In this document: positions 7,943 through 16,436 of the stretch, piece by piece
Layout of the letters: each line of letters starts with the position of its first letter
Position numbering within the stretch: position 1 is the stretch's first letter
Assembly: GCA_021733665.1 (NCBI GenBank)
Contig: JAHREI010000001.1
Location: 124,001-188,000 of the forward strand
Source of the DNA: Bacillus subtilis
Lineage (GTDB): Bacteria; Pseudomonadota; Alphaproteobacteria; Rhizobiales; Rhizobiaceae
Reading direction: 5' to 3'
Length of the DNA stretch: 64,000 nucleotides
Notes under the pieces: model-generated
Told to the model about the DNA's origin: nothing
Databases searched by the model: none
The model's input: only the letters and a program-made list of their open reading frames with translations
Made by a program: the position numbers and the translations under genes

Positions 7943-9061
7943 ATGGCAGATCATTCAGAAGCGGCATTCCCATCCAATAATCTGCGCATGGCCTATAAAA
8001 CCGATATTGTCATTATCGGTGCCGGACAGGCCGGTTTATCCTCTGCCTATCACCTGCAAAAATCCGGCCTGAAAGCGGGTAGCAATTTTCTTCTTCTGGA
8101 TAAATCACCCAATGCGGGCGGAGCATGGCAATATCGCTGGCCCTCCCTCACCCTCAGCACCGTCAACCGGATTCATGATCTTCCGGGCATGTCTTTCTCT
8201 GATGTGCTGGAGCCAGAAGTATCCGAGGTCAAAGCGTCTGTAGCTGTACCGCAATATTACGAAGCCTATGAAAAGAAGTTTCAGCTACCGGTTTACCGTC
8301 CGGTTAATGTCAGTGTCGTTTGTGAGCGCAATGACCGCTTTCGTATAGAAACGGATCGCGAGACTTTTACCGCACGCGGCATTATCAATGCCACCGGCAC
8401 CTGGGAAACACCCGTCATCCCGCATTATACCGGCGCTGAACTTTTCAAAGGACAGCAGCTTCACACCCGCGATTATCAAACAGCCGAAGTGTTTTCAGGC
8501 AAGCATGTCATTATTGTCGGCGGTGGCATTTCCGCTTTGCAGCTGCTTGATGAAATATCTCAGGTTACCACAACAACATGGGTAACCCGCACTGAACCGC
8601 AATTTCGCGAAACACCTTTTACCGAAGAAGACGGTCGTGCTGCTGTTGCCATTGTTGAAGATCGTGTCCGTCGCGGACTGGTTCCCGGCTCTGTTGTTTC
8701 CGTAACCGGCATTCCGCTCACGCCGGCATTACGTGCGGCACGTGAGCGCGGCGCACTCAACCGCCTACCTATGTTTAGCGAAATAACGGAGACCGGTATC
8801 CGCTGGGCTGACGGTACAGAACAAAAAGCCGATGTGATTTTGTGGTGTACCGGCTTTCGTAGTTCCCTCGATCATCTGGCACCATTGCAAATCCGCGAAG
8901 CCAAAGGCGGTATTGTCATGGGTGGCAGACTGGCAACACAGGTCGTGAAAGACCCGCGTATTCATCTCGTCGGCTATGGCCCTTCTGCTTCAACCATCGG
9001 TGCCAATCGCGCCGGTGCAGCTGCTGCAAAAGAACTGAGTACATATCTCAATCTCAGTTAG
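7943..9061 (+). CDS. FAD-dependent monooxygenase / CzcO-like flavoprotein
   Basis: The 372-residue two-dinucleotide-fold flavoprotein has an N-terminal FAD-binding GAGQAG (near residue 27) and a second NAD(P)-binding GGGIS near residue 190, separated by a FINATG-like segment (IINATGTWETP), and a C-terminal VGYGPSASTIGANR. This is the layout of class B flavin monooxygenases and the CzcO group of uncertain substrate. The ATG at 7943 follows an AGGTG about 10 bases earlier; a GTG at 7937 or an ATG at 7988 are alternatives. The HAD-like gene starts 8 bases after its stop, so the two are probably cotranscribed. Confidence 0.82.
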   Translation: MADHSEAAFPSNNLRMAYKTDIVIIGAGQAGLSSAYHLQKSGLKAGSNFLLLDKSPNAGGAWQYRWPSLTLSTVNRIHDLPGMSFSDVLEPEVSEVKASVAVPQYYEAYEKKFQLPVYRPVNVSVVCERNDRFRIETDRETFTARGIINATGTWETPVIPHYTGAELFKGQQLHTRDYQTAEVFSGKHVIIVGGGISALQLLDEISQVTTTTWVTRTEPQFRETPFTEEDGRAAVAIVEDRVRRGLVPGSVVSVTGIPLTPALRAARERGALNRLPMFSEITETGIRWADGTEQKADVILWCTGFRSSLDHLAPLQIREAKGGIVMGGRLATQVVKDPRIHLVGYGPSASTIGANRAGAAAAKELSTYLNLS

Positions 9062-9069
9062 GAAAATCT

Positions 9070-9678
9070 ATGTTCAGGTTTACGCTGAAAGCTTTGATGG
9101 TTGATGATGTTCTCATTAACGGACGCCCTCGGGACGAAAAGCACTGGTCAACGGATTTAAAGACAGATCTCGGCCTGTCACCTTCCCTGCTTTATGAAAG
9201 ATTTTTCACGCCTTTTTGGGATAAAATTGTCACCGGAAAACTGGATCTTCTTTCAGCGCTCAAACCGGTGCTTTCAGATTTAGCACCTCACCTCACCGCA
9301 GAGAATTTCATCGCCTACTGGTTTAAGAATGATGCCCGCCTGAATACGGAGATGATAGAGTCACTGAAATTCTATCGCACTGCTGGTGTGCGGATTTATC
9401 TTGCGACCAATCAGGAGCATTTGCGTGCTGAATATATTACGCAGACACTCAAACTAGGTGAGCTTGCCGATGCTGTTTATTATTCCGCAGCACTCGGGGT
9501 TAAAAAACCGGATCATGCATTTTTCGAAAAGGTCACTGATCTTTCCACGCTACGACCAGAGGAGATCGTTCTGATTGATGACACGCTTACCAATATCATT
9601 GCTGCCAAAGAGTGCGGTTGGCATGCAATTCACTGGACAAATAAGAGCTGTCTTGCAACTGAATTGGCACAGTTCTGA
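9070..9678 (+). CDS. HAD-like hydrolase with atypical motif I
   Basis: The 202-residue product looks like an epoxide-hydrolase/dehalogenase-type HAD protein: motif II as ATN (YLATNQEH), motif III Lys in GVKKPDH, and motif IV as IDDT (LIDDTLTN). Motif I near the N-terminus reads LMVDDVLING, with Asp12-Asp13 adjacent instead of the usual DxD, and it is missing the expected spacing. Either catalysis is changed or the Asp pair is accommodated differently. It directly follows the flavoprotein gene (8-base gap). The substrate is not recognisable. Confidence 0.78.
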   Translation: MFRFTLKALMVDDVLINGRPRDEKHWSTDLKTDLGLSPSLLYERFFTPFWDKIVTGKLDLLSALKPVLSDLAPHLTAENFIAYWFKNDARLNTEMIESLKFYRTAGVRIYLATNQEHLRAEYITQTLKLGELADAVYYSAALGVKKPDHAFFEKVTDLSTLRPEEIVLIDDTLTNIIAAKECGWHAIHWTNKSCLATELAQF

Positions 9679-9732
9679 TTTCCTGAATTTATAAATTTTG
9701 CAAACACCACATTAAGATTTTGCTAACCACGA

Positions 9733-9748
9733 TGATTCACGTGAAACA
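9733..9748. other. parS-like ParB-binding site, outlying copy (15/16)
   Basis: TGATTCACGTGAAACA differs from the palindromic parS 16-mer TGTTTCACGTGAAACA at one base. It lies in the gap between the HAD gene and the ABC transporter, about 4.3 kb from parB and some 6.6 kb from the nearest other site. Confidence 0.65.
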
Positions 9749-9888
9749 ATTATGCTTTTGATGCCACGGCCGGACTCTGAATAGCATTAAAATGCTCCGC
9801 GCCATGCTAAGCCATATGATGCGCGTTGACCTCTCTTAGAGAACTGATTATTCGTTTTTATCGGGACGCGGAACAGAGGGAGATTTTC

Positions 9889-10860
9889 ATGCGTACACTT
9901 ATTATGGCTTTGCTCTCAACAGCAGCTATGGCCACAACTATGATTGCTGGTTCGGCAAATGCAAAAGATGTCAGCGTTGCGGTAACAGCAATTGTTGAAC
10001 ACCCTGCTCTTGATGCCGCCCGTGACGGTGTAAAAGATGCTCTGGCTGCTGCCGGTTATAAAGAAGGTGAAAATCTGAAATTCACCTATCAGTCAGCTCA
10101 GGGCAATCCTGCAACGGCTGCTCAGATCGCACGTCAGTTCATCGGTGAAGCACCGGATGTGATCGTTCCGATCTCCACACCTTCTGCTCAGGCTGTTGTT
10201 TCCGGCACCCGTGATATTCCGGTTGTCTTCACGGCAGTATCTGATCCGGTTGGCGCACAGCTGGTTAAAAGCATGGAAAAACCAGGCGGCAATGTTACCG
10301 GCCTGTCCGATCTTTCGCCGGTTGCTGATCACGTCAAGCTGATCAAAGAAGTTGCACCGAATGTAAAGACTATCGGGTTCCTTTATAATTCAGGTGAAGC
10401 CAATTCGATTTCCCTTCTTGAAGGCCTGAAAGCTGCCGCTAAAGAAGGTGGTCTGGAAGTAGTTGAATCTGCTGCGACCAAATCCGCTGAAGTTCAGGGT
10501 GCCGCCCGCGCGCTGATCGGCAAAGCAGACCTGATTTATATTCCGACTGACAACACCATTATCTCTGCGCTTGAAGGTGCAGTCAGCGTTGCAGAAGAAG
10601 CTAAAATTCCTCTGATGACTGCCGACACAGATTCCGTCAGCCGCGGTGCTTTCATTGCTCTTGGTTTCAACTATTACGATGTTGGCAAACAGACCGGTGA
10701 AGTGGTTGTGCGTATTCTGAAGGGCGAAAAGCCAGGTGACATTCCGGTGAATGTTGCTGCCGGTACCGATCTGGTCGTCAATCTGGTTGCAGCTAAAAAA
10801 ATGGGTATTGAAATCCCTCAGGCTGTTGTCGATCGCGCAAGCAAAGTCATCAAAGAATAA
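9889..10860 (+). CDS. ABC transporter substrate-binding protein (COG2984, TrpX-like)
   Basis: The 323-residue periplasmic binding protein belongs to the ABC_sub_bind family. It has a signal peptide of about 24 residues (cleavage near SANA-KDVS), then the type-I binding fold with repeated motifs such as PVVFTAVSDPVGAQLV and IPTDNTIISALEG. Related systems import tryptophan or other aromatic compounds in some bacteria; the ligand here is unknown. The ATG at 9889 follows an AGAGGGAGA Shine-Dalgarno; an in-frame ATG at 9826 would mask the signal peptide. A hairpin terminator at 10870 separates it from the permease, which would make the binding protein more abundant than the membrane parts. Confidence 0.88.
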   Translation: MRTLIMALLSTAAMATTMIAGSANAKDVSVAVTAIVEHPALDAARDGVKDALAAAGYKEGENLKFTYQSAQGNPATAAQIARQFIGEAPDVIVPISTPSAQAVVSGTRDIPVVFTAVSDPVGAQLVKSMEKPGGNVTGLSDLSPVADHVKLIKEVAPNVKTIGFLYNSGEANSISLLEGLKAAAKEGGLEVVESAATKSAEVQGAARALIGKADLIYIPTDNTIISALEGAVSVAEEAKIPLMTADTDSVSRGAFIALGFNYYDVGKQTGEVVVRILKGEKPGDIPVNVAAGTDLVVNLVAAKKMGIEIPQAVVDRASKVIKE

Positions 10861-10869
10861 TCTGCATTT

Positions 10870-10898
10870 AAACCGGTAAAGTTGCTTTACCGGTTTTT
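10870..10898 (+). terminator. Terminator/attenuator between binding protein and permease genes
   Basis: Perfect 12-bp stem AAACCGGTAAAG / CTTTACCGGTTT (10870-10881, 10885-10896) with a 3-base loop, ending in T's. Partial read-through would set the ratio of binding protein to permease. Confidence 0.8.
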
Positions 10899-11102
10899 CA
10901 TCATCCGGATATTCGGCAGAAATTTAAATCTGAATATCCCGACACTTTCCTTTGTGTCTTTCAATACGGCACTGATGCCATGAAACGTCACTCAGATATC
11001 AACAGGCAGGCTGCCCCGTAATTTTAAACCATCACAACAGAAACTCTGTGAATGATGTGTTTGAAAGTGCCGGCCGTCTGCACAAGCCGAAGGAACATTA
11101 TT

Positions 11103-11984
11103 TTGAGTCTGATCGCTTTTTGGGGCGCGGTCGAATTAGGTCTGGTCTTTTCATTTGTAGCTCTCGGCGTTTATCTGTCATTCCGTGTGCTGGATTTTCC
11201 TGACCTGACTGTAGATGGTTCCTTTCCGCTCGGCGCAGCTGTAACTGCTGTTCTTATTCTTGCCGGTGTTAATCCTTGGCTCGCTGCACTGATTGCCATG
11301 ATGGCCGGTGCTGTTGCCGGACTCGTCACCGCGACTTTGAATCTCCGTTTTGGCATTCTTAATCTGCTGGCCTCCATTCTTACCATGACTGCACTTTTCT
11401 CAGTCAATCTGCGTGTGATGGGCAAGCCGAATGTCGCTCTGATTAATCAGGATACGATGATCTCACCTTTTTACGGGCTGGGTGTTCCTGAATATTATGT
11501 GCGTCCGCTCTTTGTTGGCGTGCTTGTGATTATCGCCGCCCTGCTCGTCTGGCGCTTTCTGGAAAGCAATATCGGTCTTGCCATGCGTGCAACCGGTACC
11601 AATGCGCGTATGGCGCGTGCACAGGGCGTGAAGACTGATCGCCAGATTTATCTGGGCATGGCTATGTCCAATGCTCTGGTTGCTCTGGGCGGTGCATTAT
11701 TTGCGCAGACAAACGGCTTTGCTGATGTCACCTCCGGCGTTGGTACAATTGTTGTTGGTCTTGCCGCTGTGATTATTGGTGAAACATTGTTCCGCACGCG
11801 CTTCCTGCTCTGGGCACTGGTCGGCTGTATCATCGGTTCCATTCTTTATCGTATCGCCATTCAGCTGGCTCTGGGCAGTGATTTTATTGGGCTGAAAGCT
11901 TCCGATCTTAATCTTGCAACAGCTGTACTGGTCACACTGGCACTGGTTCTGCCACGCCTGCGTCGCGGAGGTGCATCCAAATGA
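11103..11984 (+). CDS. ABC transporter permease (COG4120)
   Basis: A 293-residue integral membrane protein with about eight hydrophobic segments and the BPD_transp_2 look (LDFPDLTVDGSFPLGAAV; a GLAMRATGTNARMARAQG cytoplasmic coupling loop; GETLFRTRF). It is the membrane part of the TrpXYZ-type importer formed with the flanking genes. I choose the TTG at 11103 because AAGGA lies 8 bases upstream and the protein then begins SLIAFWGAVELGL, as in relatives; an ATG at 11052 lacks a ribosome site. The stop overlaps the ATPase start by 4 bases (ATGA). Confidence 0.88.
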   Translation: MSLIAFWGAVELGLVFSFVALGVYLSFRVLDFPDLTVDGSFPLGAAVTAVLILAGVNPWLAALIAMMAGAVAGLVTATLNLRFGILNLLASILTMTALFSVNLRVMGKPNVALINQDTMISPFYGLGVPEYYVRPLFVGVLVIIAALLVWRFLESNIGLAMRATGTNARMARAQGVKTDRQIYLGMAMSNALVALGGALFAQTNGFADVTSGVGTIVVGLAAVIIGETLFRTRFLLWALVGCIIGSILYRIAIQLALGSDFIGLKASDLNLATAVLVTLALVLPRLRRGGASK

Positions 11985-12775
11985 TTGAAGTTTCAAATCT
12001 TGGCGTCGTCTTCGGTCGCGGAACTCCACTGCAAAAACAAGCTCTGTCCGGTATCAATCTCAAGATTGAAGAAGGCACATTTGTTACGGTTATCGGCTCT
12101 AATGGTGCAGGCAAGTCCACCTTGCTTGGAGCGCTGGCCGGTGACGTTCAGGCATCTGAAGGCAAAATCCTCATCGGTAATAAAGATGTCACCAGGCAAT
12201 CCACTGCTGATCGTGCATCCATGGTTGCCCGTGTCTTTCAGGATCCGCTGACAGGCAGCTGCGGTGCATTAACAATTGAAGAGAACCTTGCCCTCGCTGC
12301 CATGCGCGGACAAAAACGCGGCCTCGCCCATGCGCTCAATCATAAGCGCCGCGAGCTGTTCCGTGAGCGTATTGCAGGTCTTAATCTTGGTCTGGAAAAC
12401 CGCGTGCAGGATCGTATGGATCTGCTTTCAGGCGGACAGCGTCAGGCACTGTCTCTGATCATGGCAACCCTGACAGATTCAGAAGTACTGCTGCTCGATG
12501 AACATACTGCTGCGCTTGATCCGGGCATGGCAGATTTCATCATGAAGCTCACAGCCAAGCTGGTCAGCGAAAACAAGCTGACGACGATGATGGTTACCCA
12601 CTCCATGCAGCAGGCCCTTGATTACGGCACACGTACAATCATGCTGCACGGCGGCAATATCATTCTCGATGTTTCCGGCGATGAACGTAAGAACCTCACC
12701 GTTAAAGACCTGATTGATATGTTCAAAAAGGTACGTGGTGAAACATTAGATGATGATGCTCTCCTGATCCAATAA
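11981..12775 (+). CDS. ABC transporter ATP-binding protein (COG1101)
   Basis: A 264-residue cytoplasmic ATPase with Walker A GSNGAGKST, signature LLSGGQRQ, Walker B VLLLDEHTAALDP and a switch His in MVTHSM. The unusual 'DEHTAALDP' (His after the Walker B Glu) is typical of this COG1101 group. It drives the importer formed with the upstream permease and binding protein; the start overlaps the permease stop (ATGA), implying coupling. A terminator follows at 12798. Confidence 0.9.
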   Translation: MIEVSNLGVVFGRGTPLQKQALSGINLKIEEGTFVTVIGSNGAGKSTLLGALAGDVQASEGKILIGNKDVTRQSTADRASMVARVFQDPLTGSCGALTIEENLALAAMRGQKRGLAHALNHKRRELFRERIAGLNLGLENRVQDRMDLLSGGQRQALSLIMATLTDSEVLLLDEHTAALDPGMADFIMKLTAKLVSENKLTTMMVTHSMQQALDYGTRTIMLHGGNIILDVSGDERKNLTVKDLIDMFKKVRGETLDDDALLIQ

Positions 12776-12797
12776 ATAGTTCTGTCATATGAAACTT

Positions 12798-12827
12798 AAA
12801 ATGCCGCGCTCAACCCGCGGCATTTTT
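12798..12827 (+). terminator. Rho-independent terminator after the ABC operon
   Basis: Stem AAAATGCCGCG / CGCGGCATTTT around a short loop, with T's at the end (12798-12827). Confidence 0.85.
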
Positions 12828-12882
12828 ATTTGAAAATACAAACACTGATTTCCCTTTCATTGCCTTTGTTGTAAGCAGACTT

Positions 12883-13929
12883 ATGGCACAGAAAAAAGCA
12901 CATGAAGTTGACGGGTTTCTCACCCGTCCAGCACAAACCGGAACGGTCATACTGATCTATGGGCCAGATAAAGGTCTGGTCAGTGAGCGCGGTGCTAAAT
13001 ATGCAAAACTCACCGGTCTGCCTCTGGATGATCCTTTCGCTGTCTTGCGTATTGAGGCAGATGAGATTGACAAAGACCCTGCCCGTCTGATGGATGAAGC
13101 CCGAACAATTTCAATGTTTGGCGGCGATCGTCTGATCTGGATTAAAAATGCTTCAGCGCAAAAAAGCCTCGCTGAGGCTGTTAAACTGCTGATCTCAGAG
13201 CCACCACAGGATACCTATATTCTGATAGAGGCAGGCGACCTGAAAAAGGGTGCCGGCTTGCGTACCAATGTCGAAAATGGCGCAACTGGCATGGCACTTC
13301 CCTGCTATACGGACGATGCCCGTGGCATTGACGGACTAATCGATGATGTGTTGCAGGCCAATCATTTACAAATTTCCAATGATGCCCGTCAGTTTTTGCG
13401 CCTGAGCCTTGGCGGGGATCGTCTCGCAACACGCGGAGAACTTGAAAAGCTTTGCCTCTATGCACGTGGTCAGCAGCGTATTGAACTTGATGATGTGCGG
13501 GAATCTGTCGGCGATGTGGCAGCACTCTCTCAGGATGAAGTGATTGATGCTGTGCTGATCGGTGATTTACCAAAATTCAATACAGCCTTTGACCGTGTTG
13601 TGAATACCGGCACACATCCTTTCCTGCTGGTGAATAGTGCTATGCGCCAGTTCAGCCAGTTGCAAACTCTGCGCTATGCTATGGAAACCGGAAATGTACC
13701 AGCAGGTCTTGTCGTTAATTCAGCAAAACCACCGATTTTCTTTGCTCGCAAAAAACTCGTCGAGACAGCATTAGGGCTGTGGAGCGTCGCAGCCATCAAT
13801 CGCGTGACAGACAGACTTCAGCGCACCGTTCTGGAAAGTCGCCAAAACTCAGCACTTTCAACTGCCATTATCAGACAGACTTTTATTGCCCTCACTGTAG
13901 AGGCGATCCGTAATAAACAGCGCCGTTAA
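12883..13929 (+). CDS. holA: DNA polymerase III subunit delta
   Basis: HolA is the clamp-loader subunit that opens the beta clamp. The 348-residue product has the HolA layout: an N-terminal ILIYGPDKGLVSERG P-loop-like fold without a functional Walker A, the LIWIKNAS and ILIEAGDLKKGAGLR segments, and a helical C-terminal collar domain. The start MAQKKAHEVDGFL matches rhizobial orthologues although the ribosome site is weak. It sits 107 bases after the ABC operon with its own terminator, convergent with parB. Confidence 0.92.
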   Translation: MAQKKAHEVDGFLTRPAQTGTVILIYGPDKGLVSERGAKYAKLTGLPLDDPFAVLRIEADEIDKDPARLMDEARTISMFGGDRLIWIKNASAQKSLAEAVKLLISEPPQDTYILIEAGDLKKGAGLRTNVENGATGMALPCYTDDARGIDGLIDDVLQANHLQISNDARQFLRLSLGGDRLATRGELEKLCLYARGQQRIELDDVRESVGDVAALSQDEVIDAVLIGDLPKFNTAFDRVVNTGTHPFLLVNSAMRQFSQLQTLRYAMETGNVPAGLVVNSAKPPIFFARKKLVETALGLWSVAAINRVTDRLQRTVLESRQNSALSTAIIRQTFIALTVEAIRNKQRR

Positions 13930-13979
13930 AACTTCAACTGCTCTGATTGCAGCATTCCATTTACGATTTTTGATAATAA

Positions 13980-14011
13980 AAAAGCCGGTACAAAGACCGG
14001 CTTTTATTTAT
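13980..14011. terminator. Bidirectional terminator between holA and parB
   Basis: Stem AAAAGCCGGT / ACCGGCTTTT (13980-13989, 13996-14005), A-rich on the left and T-rich on the right, so it can stop holA and parB transcription. Confidence 0.85.
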
Positions 14012-14020
14012 TTTAATATA

Positions 14021-14899
14021 TCAGCTTTGCAAGCGACGGCAAATTTCATCCAATTGTTCAAGAGAACTATAGCGGATACGAACTTCACCACCACGATCAC
14101 GGTGATTAATTTCAACTTTCATACCAGTTACATCAGACAGCAATTTTTCAAGTGCGCGTGTATCCGCATCTTTTTCTACAGGAACACGTTCCGGTTTAAC
14201 CGCCGGAATACCTTTGCTTTCAGCCTGAGATAAAGCCTCTACCTGACGAACAGACAGCCCCTCTTTAACAATGCGCTCAGCAACAGCATGCGGATTTTCC
14301 ATTGTAATCAAGGTACGCGCATGACCGGCAGTCAAAGCGCCATCATTGATCAGTCCCTGCACTTCCGGTGGAAGTTTCAGAAGGCGCAATGTATTGGCCA
14401 CATGGCTACGGCTTTTACCGATAACTTGTGCCAGATCAGCCTGCGTATAGTCATGATCATCAATCAGAAGCTGGTAACCCATTGCTTCTTCAACAGGATT
14501 CAGATCAGCACGCTGAACGTTTTCAATAATCGCCAGCTCAAGAGCAACGCGATCATCCACATCACGCAGAATAACCGGAATCTCGGTCAGACCTGCGCGC
14601 TGTGCTGCACGCCAGCGGCGTTCACCGGCAATCAGTTCAAAATGTTCGCGATTTTCAGGCGCCGGACGAACAACAATCGGCTGCACAATACCATGCTCAC
14701 GAATGGATTGTGCCAGATCTTCGAGTTCAGCTTCTGTAAAAACACGACGCGGGTTACGCGGGTTACGGCTTACAAATTCAATAGGCACATAACGTTCAAG
14801 CGGAACCGGTGCCTTACGTTCTTCCACAGGCCGGTCGATATCCCCAATCAGAGCTGCCAGACCGCGACCAAGACGCTTTTTTGAAGGATCATCGTTCAT
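14021..14899 (-). CDS. parB: Chromosome partitioning protein ParB
   Basis: ParB binds parS and, as a CTP-dependent clamp, spreads to build the segregation complex near the origin. The 292-residue protein starts KKRLGRGLAALIGD (the ParA-interacting end), has the CTP-binding GERRWRA box at 92-98, ENVQRADLNPVEEA at about 126-139, a helix-turn-helix DLAQVIGKSRSHVANTLRLL at about 155-175 and a C-terminal dimer domain. It follows parA by 51 bases in a leftward operon. Its likely sites (parS) are found at 16374, 18344, 18587, 18637 and 9733. Confidence 0.97.
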   Translation of the reverse strand: MNDDPSKKRLGRGLAALIGDIDRPVEERKAPVPLERYVPIEFVSRNPRNPRRVFTEAELEDLAQSIREHGIVQPIVVRPAPENREHFELIAGERRWRAAQRAGLTEIPVILRDVDDRVALELAIIENVQRADLNPVEEAMGYQLLIDDHDYTQADLAQVIGKSRSHVANTLRLLKLPPEVQGLINDGALTAGHARTLITMENPHAVAERIVKEGLSVRQVEALSQAESKGIPAVKPERVPVEKDADTRALEKLLSDVTGMKVEINHRDRGGEVRIRYSSLEQLDEICRRLQS

Positions 14900-14950
14900 C
14901 AGTTGAATGCTTTCTGCAAATTGTTACGTATTCGAATCGAATATTCATTT

Positions 14951-15751
14951 TTATGCTGCGGAACGAAGCTGGCGTTCCCGCTGGATTACTTCAGAAGCAA
15001 GCTGAAGATATGCCTGGCTTCCTGCACATTTCAGATCATACAAAATGGCCGGTTTACCATGGGATGGTGCTTCTGAAACCCGAACGTTACGGGGAATAAC
15101 AGTGCGATAAACTTTTTCGCCCATAAATGCGCGCACATCATCAACAACCTGATTGGCCAGATTGTTACGGCTGTCATACATGGTCAGCACAACGCCTTGA
15201 ATTGTAAGATCAGGATTCAGCGAATTGCGAACCTGATTAACAGTTTCCAACAACTGGCTAAGTCCTTCCAATGCAAAAAATTCGCATTGCAACGGTACCA
15301 AAACAGAGTCTGCAGCTGCCATAGCATTCAGCGTCAACAGATTAAGTGATGGCGGACAATCAATCAAAATATAGCTGAAATGATCCGCTATACCTGAATC
15401 AAAGCGTAACGCATCACGTAAACGTCTGGTTCTGTCCGGTGCATTGGAAATTTCCATTTCAATACCGAGCAAATCCAGCGTCGAAGCTATCAAATAAAGA
15501 TTAGGTACATCTGTTGCAATTGCCGCATCCGGAACTGATGTTCCCTGCGTCAACACATCGTAAGACGATAGCGGGCGATTTTGACGATCAACACCCAGTC
15601 CGGTACTGGCATTGCCCTGCGGATCGAGATCAACAATCAATACATTTTCACCGATTGCAGCCAAAGCAGTCGCCAGATTAATAGCGGTCGTGGTCTTCCC
15701 TACGCCGCCTTTCTGGTTCGCGATTGTTATAATCCGTGTTCTGTTATTCAT
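14951..15751 (-). CDS. parA: Chromosome partitioning ATPase ParA
   Basis: A Walker-type ATPase that moves the ParB-parS complex. The 266-residue protein starts MNNRTRIITIANQKGGVGKT, with the deviant Walker A KGGVGKTT (14-21) and its signature Lys, Walker A' VDLDPQGN and Walker B ILIDCPPSLN. The ATG at 15751 is chosen because the family begins right before the P-loop; an upstream ATG at 15832 would add 27 residues overlapping the rsmG end. Operon order: mnmG-rsmG-parA-parB. Confidence 0.97.
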   Translation of the reverse strand: MNNRTRIITIANQKGGVGKTTTAINLATALAAIGENVLIVDLDPQGNASTGLGVDRQNRPLSSYDVLTQGTSVPDAAIATDVPNLYLIASTLDLLGIEMEISNAPDRTRRLRDALRFDSGIADHFSYILIDCPPSLNLLTLNAMAAADSVLVPLQCEFFALEGLSQLLETVNQVRNSLNPDLTIQGVVLTMYDSRNNLANQVVDDVRAFMGEKVYRTVIPRNVRVSEAPSHGKPAILYDLKCAGSQAYLQLASEVIQRERQLRSAA

Positions 15752-15803
15752 AATAATTGTCCCGAATAACTTCTGTTTCCAAGCATGACTGAATGAAAAA
15801 CAT

Positions 15804-16436
15804 TCAGCGCCGCTGTAAATTGCTGATTTCAAGAATGACAGAATCTGCTTCTATCGCGCTTTCATGCCGTATCAGATCGAATTTCCAATTTATCAGGCTT
15901 TCATCCACTTCACGCTGATAGTCCCGCCCTTTTTGAAACAATGCTTTAGCACCTTTTATCATCCACGGTTCTGTCAGCTCAAAGAGTTTATCCAGCGAAG
16001 CCAATGCTCTGGCTGTGATGATTTCAGGAACCTGAATGAGTTCATAACAGCTTTCAATTCTTGCATTTACCACCTGCCCCGGAGCCTGAAATTGTGCCAG
16101 AGCATTTCGTAGAAATGCCGATTTTTTACCATTACTCTCAACCAATCGGATTGCCCCCCCTGATTGTTTCAGCATAACAGCCAAAACAATACCTGGAAAA
16201 CCGCCGCCAGATCCCAAATCAAGCCACTGTTTTGCCTGTGGCGCTAACTTAAAAACCTGAACACTATCCAGAATATGTCGTTCCCAGAGTGTCTCAAGCG
16301 TATTTGGCGAAGCCAGATTGATTGCTTTAGACCACTTTTTAAACAGAGTTTCAAAGCCAATCAGATCATCTGCTGTTTCACGTGAAACAGATGGGTATAT
16401 CTGTTTCAGTGAATCAAAATATTTATTTTTTGTCAT
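15804..16436 (-). CDS. rsmG: 16S rRNA (guanine527-N7)-methyltransferase RsmG
   Basis: RsmG (GidB) methylates G527 of 16S rRNA using SAM. The 210-residue Rossmann methyltransferase has the SAM loop [16 protein letters not shown] and [12 protein letters not shown]. Its start overlaps the mnmG stop by 4 bases, so the two are translationally coupled. A perfect parS 16-mer lies inside the 5' coding region and encodes the residues SVSRETAD. Confidence 0.95.
   Translation of the reverse strand: MTKNKYFDSLKQIYPSVSRETADDLIGFETLFKKWSKAINLASPNTLETLWERHILDSVQVFKLAPQAKQWLDLGSGGGFPGIVLAVMLKQSGGAIRLVESNGKKSAFLRNALAQFQAPGQVVNARIESCYELIQVPEIITARALASLDKLFELTEPWMIKGAKALFQKGRDYQREVDESLINWKFDLIRHESAIEADSVILEISNLQRR
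16374..16389. other. parS site (perfect 16-mer) inside rsmG
   Basis: TGTTTCACGTGAAACA, the full palindromic ParB target, lies within codons near residue 20 of rsmG, about 1.5 kb from the parB start. Confidence 0.9.
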
